DNA from: UBA9676 sp036522155
GTDB taxonomy: Bacteria; Actinomycetota; Actinomycetes; Streptosporangiales; Streptosporangiaceae
NCBI GenBank assembly: GCA_036522155.1
Contig: DATDGI010000452.1
Location: 1 to 22,600, forward strand
Direction of reading: 5' to 3'
DNA length: 22,600 bases
A model generated the notes under the pieces. It did no database searches. It was given only the letters and a program-made list of their open reading frames with translations, and was not told the DNA's origin. This document shows, in pieces, positions 6,766-12,772 of this stretch. The position numbers and the translations under genes were made by a program. The number at the start of each line of letters is the position of its first letter. Position 1 is the stretch's first letter.

Positions 6766-6777
6766 CGGTCCGGACAT
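6766..6777. promoter_or_regulatory. Weak DasR-type operator candidate upstream of the GntR gene
   Basis: The palindrome GTCCGGAC (6768-6775) lies 28 nt upstream of the GTG at 6740. Aligned with the 12-bp core of the Streptomyces DasR site (TGGTCTAGACCA) it matches at 8 of 12 positions. Its place fits autoregulation, but a GC-rich 8-mer palindrome is not rare here. Confidence 0.3.
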
Positions 6778-6880
6778 GATCTCGCACCGTGGCCCGTCCC
6801 GGGGCGGGGGTACCGGCCTTTGGGCGGGCGGCCACGCAACCATGACCGGCGCCACGCGGGCGGGGGCGGGCGCGGCCAGG

Positions 6881-6889
6881 TGCGATGAT
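6881..6889 (+). promoter_or_regulatory. Possible extended -10 of pdtaS (leaderless)
   Basis: TGCGATGAT is an extended -10-like element whose hexamer GATGAT (6884-6889) ends 5 nt before the GTG start at 6895, where transcription would start. No convincing -35 or properly spaced ribosome binding site is seen. Confidence 0.35.
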
Positions 6890-6894
6890 GAGGC

Positions 6895-8418
6895 GTGCCG
6901 ACCTTGAACGACCTGGCCCGTGAGCTGACCCCGCTCAGCGCGGCGGACATCGAGTGGCTGCATGCGCTCGTTTCGGACTGGCAGCTGCTGGCCGACCTGT
7001 CCTTCGCCGACCTGGTGCTGTGGGCGCCGCTGCGGAAGGGAACCGGCTGGGTGGCGCTGGCCCAGATGCGCCCCACCACCGGCCCCACCTCGTTCTATGA
7101 CGACGCGGTCGGCACCCGGGCGGCGGCGCGGGAGCGCCCGTTCGTGGACGCGGCCTACGCCGAGCAGCGCATCTGCCGGGAAGGCGACCCGGAGTGGACC
7201 CGCGGCGTGCCGGTCCGGCGGGAGTCGATCCCGGTGACCCGCAAGGACCAGGTCATCGCGGTGATCGAGCGGAGCACCAACCTCAGCTCGGCCCGCACCC
7301 CCAGCCGGCTGGAACTGACCTACCTCAAGGGGGCCGACGATCTCGCCCAGATGATCGCGGCCGGCATGTTCCCGCACCCGGAGGAGGAGCCCGCGCTCGT
7401 CCGCTCGCCCCGGGTCGGTGACGGGCTGCTCCGGCTGGGCCGGTCCGGCAAGGTCAGTTATGCCAGCCCCAACGCGCTGTCGGCCTACCGGCGGCTCGGC
7501 CTGTCCGCCGACCTGGTGGGAGCCGACCTCGGCCCGCTCACGGCCCGGCTGTGCGCCCCCGGCCAGCCGACCGACGACTCGCTCATGGTCACGGCCAGCG
7601 GCCGGGCACCGAGGGAGACCGAGATCGAGGGCAACGGCTCGGTCGTCCAGCTGCGATCGATCCCGCTGGTGGTGGGTGGCCTGCGCACCGGTGCGCTGAT
7701 CCTGGTCCGTGACGTCACCGAGCTGCGCCGCCGGGAGCGGGAGCTGATGTCCAAGGACGCCACGATCCGCGAGATCCACCATCGGGTCAAGAACAACCTG
7801 CAGACGGTGGCGGCCCTGCTGCGGCTGCAGGCCCGCCGGCTGACGGCACCGGAAGCCAGGGCGGCCCTGGAGGAGGCGGTGCGCCGGGTCGGCTCGATCG
7901 CGATCGTGCACGAAACGCTCTCGCACACCCCCGAGGAGATCGTCGACTTCGACGACATCGCCGAGCGGGTGGCCGCGATGGCGGGCGAGGTCTCGGCCCC
8001 GGAGGCCAGGGTCACCCCGGTCGTTTCCGGCCGGTTCGGGCTGCTGCCAGCGGTGGTGGCCACCCCGCTGGCGCTGGTGCTGACCGAGCTGATGCAGAAC
8101 GCCCTGCAGCACGGCCTGGCGCCGTCACCGGGCGCGCCGCCGTCCGGGACCCTGCAGGTGAGCGTGGACCGGACGGCCACCCGGCTGACCGTGGCCGTCG
8201 AGGACAACGGGGCCGGCCTCCCAGCCGGTTTCAGCCTGGACGCCACGACCAGCCTTGGCCTGCAGATCGTGCGCGCGCTCGTGGAGTCCGAACTGGGCGG
8301 CAGCCTGGCCATCTCGCCCCGGCCCGGTGGCGGCACCATGGTGCTGGTCGATTTGCCGCTGGAGACGGCAACGGCCGGGCCGGCCGACCGGTGGGCAGCG
8401 CCAGCACCGGCCGAATGA
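6895..8418 (+). CDS. pdtaS: Cytosolic sensor histidine kinase PdtaS, 507 aa
   Basis: Domain order is an N-terminal GAF-like sensor (about 1-160), a PAS-like domain (about 175-275), a HisKA_2 dimerisation domain with EIHHRVKNNLQ (phospho-acceptor His295), and a HATPase domain with N-box TELMQNALQHG (Asn402), G1 box EDNGAGL (Asp437) and TSLGLQIV. There are no membrane segments. Family and context (adjacent, convergent whiB1) match PdtaS/Rv3220c, which signals to the ANTAR RNA-binding regulator PdtaR; pdtaR is not in the window. In M. tuberculosis PdtaS two GAF cysteines close to the RPTT motif have been linked to copper and nitric oxide sensing. Here the segment reads ALAQMRPTTGPT and has no cysteine. 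The GTG start at 6895 looks leaderless. The Pro/Ala tail after about 490 is variable. Confidence 0.93.
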   Translation: MPTLNDLARELTPLSAADIEWLHALVSDWQLLADLSFADLVLWAPLRKGTGWVALAQMRPTTGPTSFYDDAVGTRAAARERPFVDAAYAEQRICREGDPEWTRGVPVRRESIPVTRKDQVIAVIERSTNLSSARTPSRLELTYLKGADDLAQMIAAGMFPHPEEEPALVRSPRVGDGLLRLGRSGKVSYASPNALSAYRRLGLSADLVGADLGPLTARLCAPGQPTDDSLMVTASGRAPRETEIEGNGSVVQLRSIPLVVGGLRTGALILVRDVTELRRRERELMSKDATIREIHHRVKNNLQTVAALLRLQARRLTAPEARAALEEAVRRVGSIAIVHETLSHTPEEIVDFDDIAERVAAMAGEVSAPEARVTPVVSGRFGLLPAVVATPLALVLTELMQNALQHGLAPSPGAPPSGTLQVSVDRTATRLTVAVEDNGAGLPAGFSLDATTSLGLQIVRALVESELGGSLAISPRPGGGTMVLVDLPLETATAGPADRWAAPAPAE

Positions 8419-8441
8419 CCAGCCAGCCGGCGCGATCAGCA

Positions 8442-8480
8442 GTCAGCCCGGGTGGGCGGATGTTGACGGGCGTGGCTGAC
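8442..8480. terminator. Stem-loop between convergent pdtaS and whiB1
   Basis: GTCAGCC (8442-8448) pairs perfectly with GGCTGAC (8474-8480) around a GC-rich 25-nt loop. It lies between the two stop codons and could terminate both transcripts, although there is no U-tract. Confidence 0.4.
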
Positions 8481-8515
8481 CGGGTGCGGATTCAGGCCTG
8501 CGCCCGATCGCGGGT

Positions 8516-8770
8516 TCAGGCGTTCGCGCGGGCGCGGGCGCGGACGGTCCGGCGCTTGTAGGCCCGGCGTTCGTCTTCGCTCATACCGCCCCATACGCCC
8601 GCGTCCTGGCCGCTTTCCACGGCCCACTGCAGGCACGGCTCTTGCACCGGGCATCGCCGGCACACCTGTTTGGCCTCGTCGATCTGGAGGAGGGCAGGGC
8701 CCGTATTGCCAATGGGAAAGAACAGCTCCGGGTCCACCTCACGGCAGGCGGCGTGGTGGCGCCAGTCCAT
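8516..8770 (-). CDS. whiB1: Transcriptional regulator WhiB1, 84 aa
   Basis: This is a Wbl protein with four conserved cysteines that bind a 4Fe-4S cluster: Cys9, Cys37, Cys40 and Cys46 (the last three in CRRCPVQEPC). The GVWGG turn follows, then a basic tail rich in Arg (ERRAYKRRTVRARARAN) for DNA binding. WhiB1 proteins are essential, nitric-oxide-sensitive and bind the primary sigma factor. The length of 84 aa and the start MDWRH match mycobacterial WhiB1. Start: ATG at 8770 with GAGGAG 8 nt upstream; the frame stays open to 8842 but without support. It is convergent with pdtaS as in mycobacteria. A CRP-like palindrome lies 58 nt upstream of the ATG, and CRP/cAMP control of whiB1 is established in M. 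tuberculosis. Confidence 0.97.
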   Translation of the reverse strand: MDWRHHAACREVDPELFFPIGNTGPALLQIDEAKQVCRRCPVQEPCLQWAVESGQDAGVWGGMSEDERRAYKRRTVRARARANA

Positions 8771-8792
8771 GCGGTTCACTCCTCTGTCACAG

Positions 8793-8809
8793 CCGGGCTG
8801 ATGGCCCGG
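8793..8809 (-). other. Hairpin in the whiB1 leader region
   Basis: CCGGGC (8793-8798) pairs with GCCCGG (8804-8809) around a 5-nt loop, 23-39 nt upstream of the whiB1 ATG and just before its ribosome binding site. It could affect translation if transcription starts upstream of it. Confidence 0.4.
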
Positions 8810-8827
8810 ATCCCTGCCAGCTCTGCT

Positions 8828-8843
8828 TGTGAAAGCTTTCACG
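8828..8843. promoter_or_regulatory. CRP/cAMP-receptor-protein-type binding site upstream of whiB1
   Basis: TGTGAAAGCTTTCACG matches the CRP consensus TGTGA-N6-TCACA at 9 of 10 half-site positions and contains a perfect 14-bp palindrome, GTGAAAGCTTTCAC (8829-8842). It sits 58 nt upstream of the whiB1 ATG. The mycobacterial whiB1 promoter is known to be controlled by the CRP homologue Rv3676. Whether it activates or represses here depends on the unknown transcription start. Confidence 0.75.
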
Positions 8844-9193
8844 AGCTAGGCCATATAGCAGGGCCGTGTCCGGCCCTGGGAACGCTAACAACTATTCGGA
8901 TCATAGAGCCCTTGCCCCCGCTTGGCTCCCAGCCGAGGCCTGGCGCCCGGGTAGAGACCTACCCGTCCGACCAGGCAACAGCATCCAACATGCACGCTGC
9001 GCACTCGAACCAGGTCAAGCCTCTCAACCTCGTGGATCAATCGCAAGAGTCTGAAGCAACGGCTTGATGGTTTTCGGTGTCAGATGGGTCACATTCACTG
9101 ACAAAAGTACCGGTTCTACCTCGGCTGATGTCCGGTTTCCAACGGCTGCTGCCCGGTCTCCGGTCGCGGGGATAGGACGGCCAGCCGTCCCGG
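8844..9193. other. Non-coding region between whiB1 promoter and lipid kinase gene
   Basis: No believable gene was found in this stretch of about 350 nt, which is visibly less GC-rich than its surroundings. It holds a hairpin with an 8-bp stem and 4-nt loop at 8859-8878 (CAGGGCCG/CGGCCCTG), another perfect 7-bp stem with 4-nt loop at 8948-8965 (CGGGTAG/CTACCCG), and the hairpin at 9175-9190 next to the lipid kinase stop. TATATG on the minus strand (8856-8851) is a possible -10. It probably contains the far-upstream whiB1 control region; a small RNA is possible but unproven. Confidence 0.5.
9175..9190 (-). terminator. Short hairpin after the lipid kinase gene
   Basis: GGACGG and CCGTCC (6-bp perfect stem, 4-nt loop) lie 3 nt beyond the stop codon of the minus-strand lipid kinase gene. 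There is no U-tract, as is common in this GC-rich group. Confidence 0.4.
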
Positions 9194-10144
9194 TCAGGCC
9201 AGGACTCGCAGCGCGTCGGGGACCGACCGGAAGCAGACCCGCTCACGTTCGCCGACGTACTCCCCGTCGACCTGGAACGCGATCGGGCGGGCGGCCCGGA
9301 ACTCGAACTCGGCCAGGTCGTGCAGGCTCAGGACGTGCCTGCCGCCGGGGCTTCCTGCCGCCCCCACGCCGAGCATCTGGCGCAGCATGTTCAGCGTGGG
9401 CACGGTGGTCATAGTCCTGACCGCGAACACGTCCAGGCCGGTGCCGAACCCGGCGGCGGGGCTGGGGTTGACGGCCCGGTTGCCCAGGTAGGTCCAGGGT
9501 GCGGCATTGGAGATGAATGCATAGAACAAACGGCCGGCCGGTGGGCTGCCCTCCCGTTCCAGGGTGAGCGCGGGCTGACGCCGGTTGGTAACGCCGTAGA
9601 AATGGCGGATCGCGGCCCACAGGTAAAGTCCGGCCCGGGCGTCCTGGCCGTCGGCGCGCAGCCCCTCGATCGCCCGCACCACCTCGGCGTCGAAGCCCAG
9701 CCCGGCATTGAAGGTGAAGTAGCGATCATGGGCCAGGCCCACGCCGATGGTCTGGCTGCGCCCGCCGGTGAGGGCGGCCAGGATGCGCCCGGTGGCGTCC
9801 ACCGGATCGGGCGGCATCCCGAGCGCCCGGGTGAAGACGTTCGCGTTGCCGCCTGGCACCGCGGCCAGGGCCGGCCGGGTCCCGGGGCCGCCGGCCTCGG
9901 GCGGGCAGGCGCGGAGCAGCCCGTTCACCACCTCGTTGACGGTGCCGTCCCCGCCCAGGGTGAGGACCAGGCCGTAGCCCTCTTTCGCCGCCTCCCCGGC
10001 GAATTGGGCGGCGTGGCCCCGGTACCGTGTCTGCACGACCTTGAGATCGAGTTCGGACGCCAGCGCACGCGCGATGACGTCCATCCGGAGCGAGGTCGTC
10101 GACGTGGCATGTGGGTTGACGATGAGGATCGCGCGCACGTGCAC
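9194..10144 (-). CDS. Diacylglycerol kinase family lipid kinase, 316 aa
   Basis: The catalytic nucleotide-binding motif is LTLGGDGTVNEVVNGL (Gly64-Gly-Asp-Gly, Asn70, Glu71), followed by the second conserved loop AVPGGNANVFTRALG and later FNAGLGFDAEVV. The C-terminal beta domain ends with PIAFQVDGEYVG. This is the DAGK_cat/LCB5 fold, whose members phosphorylate diacylglycerol, sphingoid bases or related lipids. Position and orientation next to whiB1 match Rv3218 of M. tuberculosis, from memory. The start is GTG at 10144 (GTG-CAC-GTG); no ribosome binding site precedes it, and the second GTG two codons on is equally possible. Divergent from the membrane-protein gene with only 32 nt between them. 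Confidence 0.92.
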   Translation of the reverse strand: MHVRAILIVNPHATSTTSLRMDVIARALASELDLKVVQTRYRGHAAQFAGEAAKEGYGLVLTLGGDGTVNEVVNGLLRACPPEAGGPGTRPALAAVPGGNANVFTRALGMPPDPVDATGRILAALTGGRSQTIGVGLAHDRYFTFNAGLGFDAEVVRAIEGLRADGQDARAGLYLWAAIRHFYGVTNRRQPALTLEREGSPPAGRLFYAFISNAAPWTYLGNRAVNPSPAAGFGTGLDVFAVRTMTTVPTLNMLRQMLGVGAAGSPGGRHVLSLHDLAEFEFRAARPIAFQVDGEYVGERERVCFRSVPDALRVLA

Positions 10145-10176
10145 AGGCTAGGCGAGGCAGAGGAGGTGGCGGGCAG

Positions 10177-10680
10177 ATGGGTCAGCGCCTGCCCACGCTC
10201 GCGGCGGCGGCCGGGGTCCAGCTGGCCGAGGCGGTGCTGGTCCTGGTGGCCACCGTGCTGGCCGGGATCGACGCCGCCGGCGGCCGGTCCTATCACGTGA
10301 ACAGCGGGATCGCGCTCACGATTATCGGCGCGGTCTGCGCCCTGGCGCTGGCCTGGGTGGCGGCCGGGGTCGGCCGGGGCCGTCCCTGGAGCCGCACACC
10401 CGCCCTGCTCACCCAGCTTTTCGTCGGCATTGTCGGGATTTACCTGCTGCAGGCGCACCGGCTGGACTGGGGGGTGCCCTCGGTGGTGCTGGCGGTGGCC
10501 GGTTTCGCCGCCCTGCTGGCGCCACCCAGCCTGCGGGCCCTGTCGGGCGGCCCCCGCACCCGGGGAGAGCAGCAGAGCGGGCAGCGGACCCGGGGAGAGC
10601 GGGAGAGCGGGCAGGGGGCCCACGGCGAGCGGGCCGGGCCGGGGACGTCCGGCGGTCAGCCGGGCCCGGGCAGCAGATAG
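10177..10680 (+). CDS. Four-helix integral membrane protein (Rv3217c-like), 167 aa
   Basis: Four hydrophobic stretches, about residues 14-34, 43-65, 75-93 and 99-117, predict a small polytopic membrane protein. The cytosolic-looking tail (about 120-167) is hydrophilic with Gly/Arg/Gln repeats (RTRGEQQSGQ, RTRGERESGQ) encoded by a 30-bp tandem repeat. Position beside the lipid kinase and whiB1 corresponds to the membrane protein Rv3217c in M. tuberculosis, whose function is unknown to me. Start: ATG 10177 with AGGAGG 10 nt upstream, located in the 32-nt divergent gap. It converges on the sigma factor gene, with 13 nt between the stops. Confidence 0.85.
   Translation: MGQRLPTLAAAAGVQLAEAVLVLVATVLAGIDAAGGRSYHVNSGIALTIIGAVCALALAWVAAGVGRGRPWSRTPALLTQLFVGIVGIYLLQAHRLDWGVPSVVLAVAGFAALLAPPSLRALSGGPRTRGEQQSGQRTRGERESGQGAHGERAGPGTSGGQPGPGSR
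10558..10617 (+). repeat. 30-bp tandem repeat inside a membrane protein tail
   Basis: Two in-frame 30-bp units (10558-10587 and 10588-10617), both beginning ACCCGGGGAGAGC and containing AGAGCGGGCAG, differ at only a few positions. A degenerate third unit follows. They encode RTRGEQQSGQ and RTRGERESGQ. Confidence 0.8.
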
Positions 10681-10693
10681 CCCAGGCGCGGGG

Positions 10694-11590
10694 TCACTCG
10701 TCGGCGGTCAGCCCGGCGCGGAGCTGGGTCAGCGTCCTGGCCAGCAGCCGGGACACGTGCATCTGGGAAATGCCAAGTTCGCTGGCGATCTGCGACTGGG
10801 TCATGTTGCCGAAGAAGCGCAGCAGCAGGATCCGCTTCTCCCGGGATGGCAGCTGCTCCAGCAGCGGCTTGAGCGACTCCCGGTACTCCACGCCCTCCAG
10901 CGCCTCGTCCAGCATCCCGAGCGACTCGGCCACCGCGGGCGCGTCGTCGTCACCGGAGTCGGGTGCGTCCAGCGACACGGTGGAGTAGGCGTTGGCTGAC
11001 TCCAGGCCTTCCAGCACCTCTTCCTCGGTCATCTGCAAGTGGGCGGCGATCTCGGCGACCGTGGGCGCCCGGCCCTCGCGTTGCGCGAGGTCGCCGATGG
11101 CCTTGGTCAGCGCCAGCTTTAGCTCCTGCAGGCGCCGCGGCACCCGCACCGCCCAGCCCTTGTCGCGGAAGTGGCGCTTGATCTCACCCACGATGGTCGG
11201 GGTCGCGTAGGTGGAGAACTCCACCCCGCGGGCGAGGTCGAACCGGTCAATCGACTTGATCAGGCCAATCGTGGCGACCTGGGTCAGATCGTCCAGCCAC
11301 TCGCCGCGGTTGCGGAACCGCCGGGCCAGGTACTCCACCAGCGGCAGGTGGAGTTCCACCAGTTCGCCGCGGATCCGGAGCCGCTCCTCGGCGCCCTCGG
11401 GCAGGGTGGCCAGCTGCTCGAACAGGTCACGGGCGCGGCCCCGGTCGGGCACCGCGTGCTGGACCCTCGGCGGGGGCGGCAGGTCGTGCTCGGGCACGGC
11501 GGCGTCGAGTTCCGCGGCGACCGCGATCTCGATGTCGTCGGTCACCGGCCCGCCGCCCTCGGTCAGCCGGGTCTCGGTTTCCCCGGTCAC
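10694..11590 (-). CDS. RNA polymerase sigma factor, SigB/SigF/SigG family, 298 aa
   Basis: Region 2 covers LHLPLVEYLARRFRNRGEWLDDLTQVATIGLIKSIDRFD and YATPTIVGEIKRHFRDKGW. Region 3 is present (GRAPTVAEIAAHLQMTEEEV), and region 4.2 is a helix-turn-helix, TQSQIASELGISQMHVSRLL. This is a general-stress or developmental sigma factor of the actinobacterial SigF/SigB class. Start: GTG at 11590, whose GTGA overlaps the rsbW stop by 3 bp; a GAGG lies about 5 nt before it. The same frame is open much further upstream, but that part is antisense-free shadow of rsbW. The operon with an anti-sigma factor implies control by partner switching. The first 60 residues are variable and acidic/Pro-rich. Confidence 0.93.
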   Translation of the reverse strand: MTGETETRLTEGGGPVTDDIEIAVAAELDAAVPEHDLPPPPRVQHAVPDRGRARDLFEQLATLPEGAEERLRIRGELVELHLPLVEYLARRFRNRGEWLDDLTQVATIGLIKSIDRFDLARGVEFSTYATPTIVGEIKRHFRDKGWAVRVPRRLQELKLALTKAIGDLAQREGRAPTVAEIAAHLQMTEEEVLEGLESANAYSTVSLDAPDSGDDDAPAVAESLGMLDEALEGVEYRESLKPLLEQLPSREKRILLLRFFGNMTQSQIASELGISQMHVSRLLARTLTQLRAGLTADE

Positions 11591-12051
11591 CCAGGCCTCG
11601 ATGACTCTCGGATCTTCCGGAGCATGACGGTGACCCGGTCGCCGGGCCCGACCCAGGCGTCGGCGCTGCCCGCCAGCGCGGACAGGACGGTCCAGGCGAA
11701 CGTGTCGCGGGCGGGCGGGCGTGGCTGGCTGGCGGACGTCGAGACGGCGATGTTCATCCGGTCCTCGCCCAGCGTGAAGTCGCACTCGAGCTCGGCGCTG
11801 GGTGCCGCCTGGGCGAGGAGCATGCCGCAGGCCTCGTCCACCGCGATCCGCAGGTCCTCGATCTCGTCCAGGGTGAAGTCGAGGCGCGCCGCCAGGCCCG
11901 CCGTGGCCGTCCGCAGGACCGACAGGTAGGCCCCCTCGGCCGGCATCCGGATGGTGACCTGGTCCCGGACGTCGTCGTCGTCCGTGGGCGCCCCGGCCAT
12001 CACGGCGGTGGGCGCGGACGCGGTCCCGCGCGCGGTGCTGTCTCCAGTCAC
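11587..12051 (-). CDS. rsbW: RsbW-like anti-sigma factor (GHKL ATPase family), 154 aa
   Basis: The core DQVTIRMPAEGAYLSVLRTATAG...FTLDEIEDLRIAVDEACGML is the beta-strand, helix and N-box of the SpoIIAB/RsbW fold. RsbW proteins bind their sigma factor and, in the classical case, phosphorylate an anti-anti-sigma partner. Here the N-box reads VDEACGM, so the usual Mg-binding Asn after EAC-x is Met77, and no DxGxG or ERSGMG loop is apparent. The lid region reads DTFAWTVLSALAG instead. Start: GTG at 12051, because GGAGGA lies 5 nt upstream; the ATG at 12000 has no ribosome binding site. It is the first gene of an operon with the sigma factor. No anti-anti-sigma gene is in the window. Confidence 0.88.
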   Translation of the reverse strand: MTGDSTARGTASAPTAVMAGAPTDDDDVRDQVTIRMPAEGAYLSVLRTATAGLAARLDFTLDEIEDLRIAVDEACGMLLAQAAPSAELECDFTLGEDRMNIAVSTSASQPRPPARDTFAWTVLSALAGSADAWVGPGDRVTVMLRKIRESSRPG

Positions 12052-12056
12052 GTACG

Positions 12057-12062
12057 TCCTCC
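12057..12062 (-). promoter_or_regulatory. Ribosome binding site that fixes the rsbW start
   Basis: GGAGGA on the minus strand, 5 nt before the GTG at 12051. It favours this start over the ATG at 12000. Confidence 0.7.
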
Positions 12063-12225
12063 ACAGGCGGCTGGCCGCCCGCACTGGTGCCGGCCGCCGT
12101 CGGTTCTTGCCTGCAACCTACCGTCAACAACGAGTGGTGCCGACGATCTGCGCGGCCAAACGCCGCGGAAGCCTGCTGCGCCGGGCATGCCGACGGCACC
12201 GGTGTGGCGTATCTAGCGCAATGCC

Positions 12226-12256
12226 GGAGGCCGCGCGGGTCAACCGCGCGGCCTCC
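12226..12256 (-). terminator. Strong hairpin terminator after sodN
   Basis: GGAGGCCGCGCGG (12226-12238) and CCGCGCGGCCTCC (12244-12256) form a perfect 13-bp stem with a 5-nt loop, 27 nt beyond the sodN stop. The following minus-strand bases are not U-rich, but stem strength suggests a GC-type terminator that also insulates rsbW. Confidence 0.8.
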
Positions 12257-12283
12257 ATGGCCGGGGACTGCCCGGGCGTGTCG

Positions 12284-12691
12284 TCAGCCCTGCTTGGTCT
12301 CCCAGAAGATCTTGGCGATCTCGTCGATCTTGGCGAGCAGCTCGTCGGCCTTGCCGACGTCCGTGCTGCCCTTGGTGCCGCCCGCGCCCGCCAGCTTGGT
12401 CGTCTCGTTGAACAGCTGGTGCAGGTGGGGGTACTTCTCGAAGTGAGGCGGCTTGAAGTAGTCCGTCCACAGCACCCACAGATGGTGCTTGACCAGCTCG
12501 GACCGGTCTTCCTTGATCTGCAGCGCGCGGGCGCGGAACTCCGGGTCGCTGTTGTCGGCGTACTTCTGGCAGATCGCCCTGACGGATTCGGCCTCGATCC
12601 GGGCCTGCGCCGGGTCGTAGACCCCGCACGGGAGGTCACAGTGGGCGTAGGCGGTGGCCTTCGGCTCGAGGAGACGTGCGAGCAGCCTCAT
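12284..12691 (-). CDS. sodN: Nickel superoxide dismutase precursor SodN, 135 aa
   Basis: After a 16-residue propeptide (MRLLARLLEPKATAYA) the mature protein would start with the nickel hook HCDLPCGVY, giving His1, Cys2, Cys6 and Tyr9 of the mature enzyme. The body has the four-helix NiSOD pattern, including HHLWVLWTDYFKPPHFEKYPHLHQLFN and the ending IDEIAKIFWETKQG. It dismutates superoxide in the cytoplasm as a hexamer once the protease SodX removes the propeptide. Start: ATG at 12691 with AAGGAG 5 nt upstream, preferred over an upstream in-frame start at 12718 that would add nine basic residues. The sodX gene is divergent across an 81-nt gap with an inverted repeat. Confidence 0.97.
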   Translation of the reverse strand: MRLLARLLEPKATAYAHCDLPCGVYDPAQARIEAESVRAICQKYADNSDPEFRARALQIKEDRSELVKHHLWVLWTDYFKPPHFEKYPHLHQLFNETTKLAGAGGTKGSTDVGKADELLAKIDEIAKIFWETKQG

Positions 12692-12707
12692 CGATCTCCT
12701 TCTCTCA

Positions 12708-12736
12708 TGTCGGATCATGGGTACCGGTGTCCGACA
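12708..12736. promoter_or_regulatory. Inverted repeat between sodN and sodX, possible shared operator
   Basis: TGTCGGA (12708-12714) and TCCGACA (12730-12736) are perfect inverted arms around a 15-nt spacer whose centre is the palindrome GGTACC. It lies 17 nt upstream of the sodN ATG and 36 nt upstream of the sodX ATG. It does not resemble the TTGC/GCAA type of nickel-responsive Nur box known from Streptomyces. Confidence 0.45.
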
Positions 12737-12772
12737 CTACCCCGTCGCCGATCGGGAAATCCGGGGGGATCG

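Noticed and set aside
5949..7088. Extended 379-codon start for the GntR regulator
   Set aside because: The extra N-terminus is antisense to pdtaS and low-complexity; the GTG at 6740 has a good ribosome binding site.
6388..8112. Long minus-strand frame opposite pdtaS
   Set aside because: No motifs; pdtaS on the plus strand is clearly coding with intact kinase boxes.
9000..9012. Minus-strand GGTTCGAGTGC resembling a tRNA T-arm
   Set aside because: The flanking bases cannot form the 5-bp T stem, and no anticodon or acceptor stem can be drawn around it.
9085..9101. Possible second CRP half-site (TGTGA followed by TGACA on the minus strand)
   Set aside because: Only one half-site fits and the second arm is poor; position relative to whiB1 is also far upstream.
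10694..12199. One 501-codon minus-strand frame that could suggest a fused anti-sigma/sigma protein
   Set aside because: The upstream part is a shadow of rsbW in another frame. The GTGA overlap at 11587-11590 gives a normal sigma factor start.
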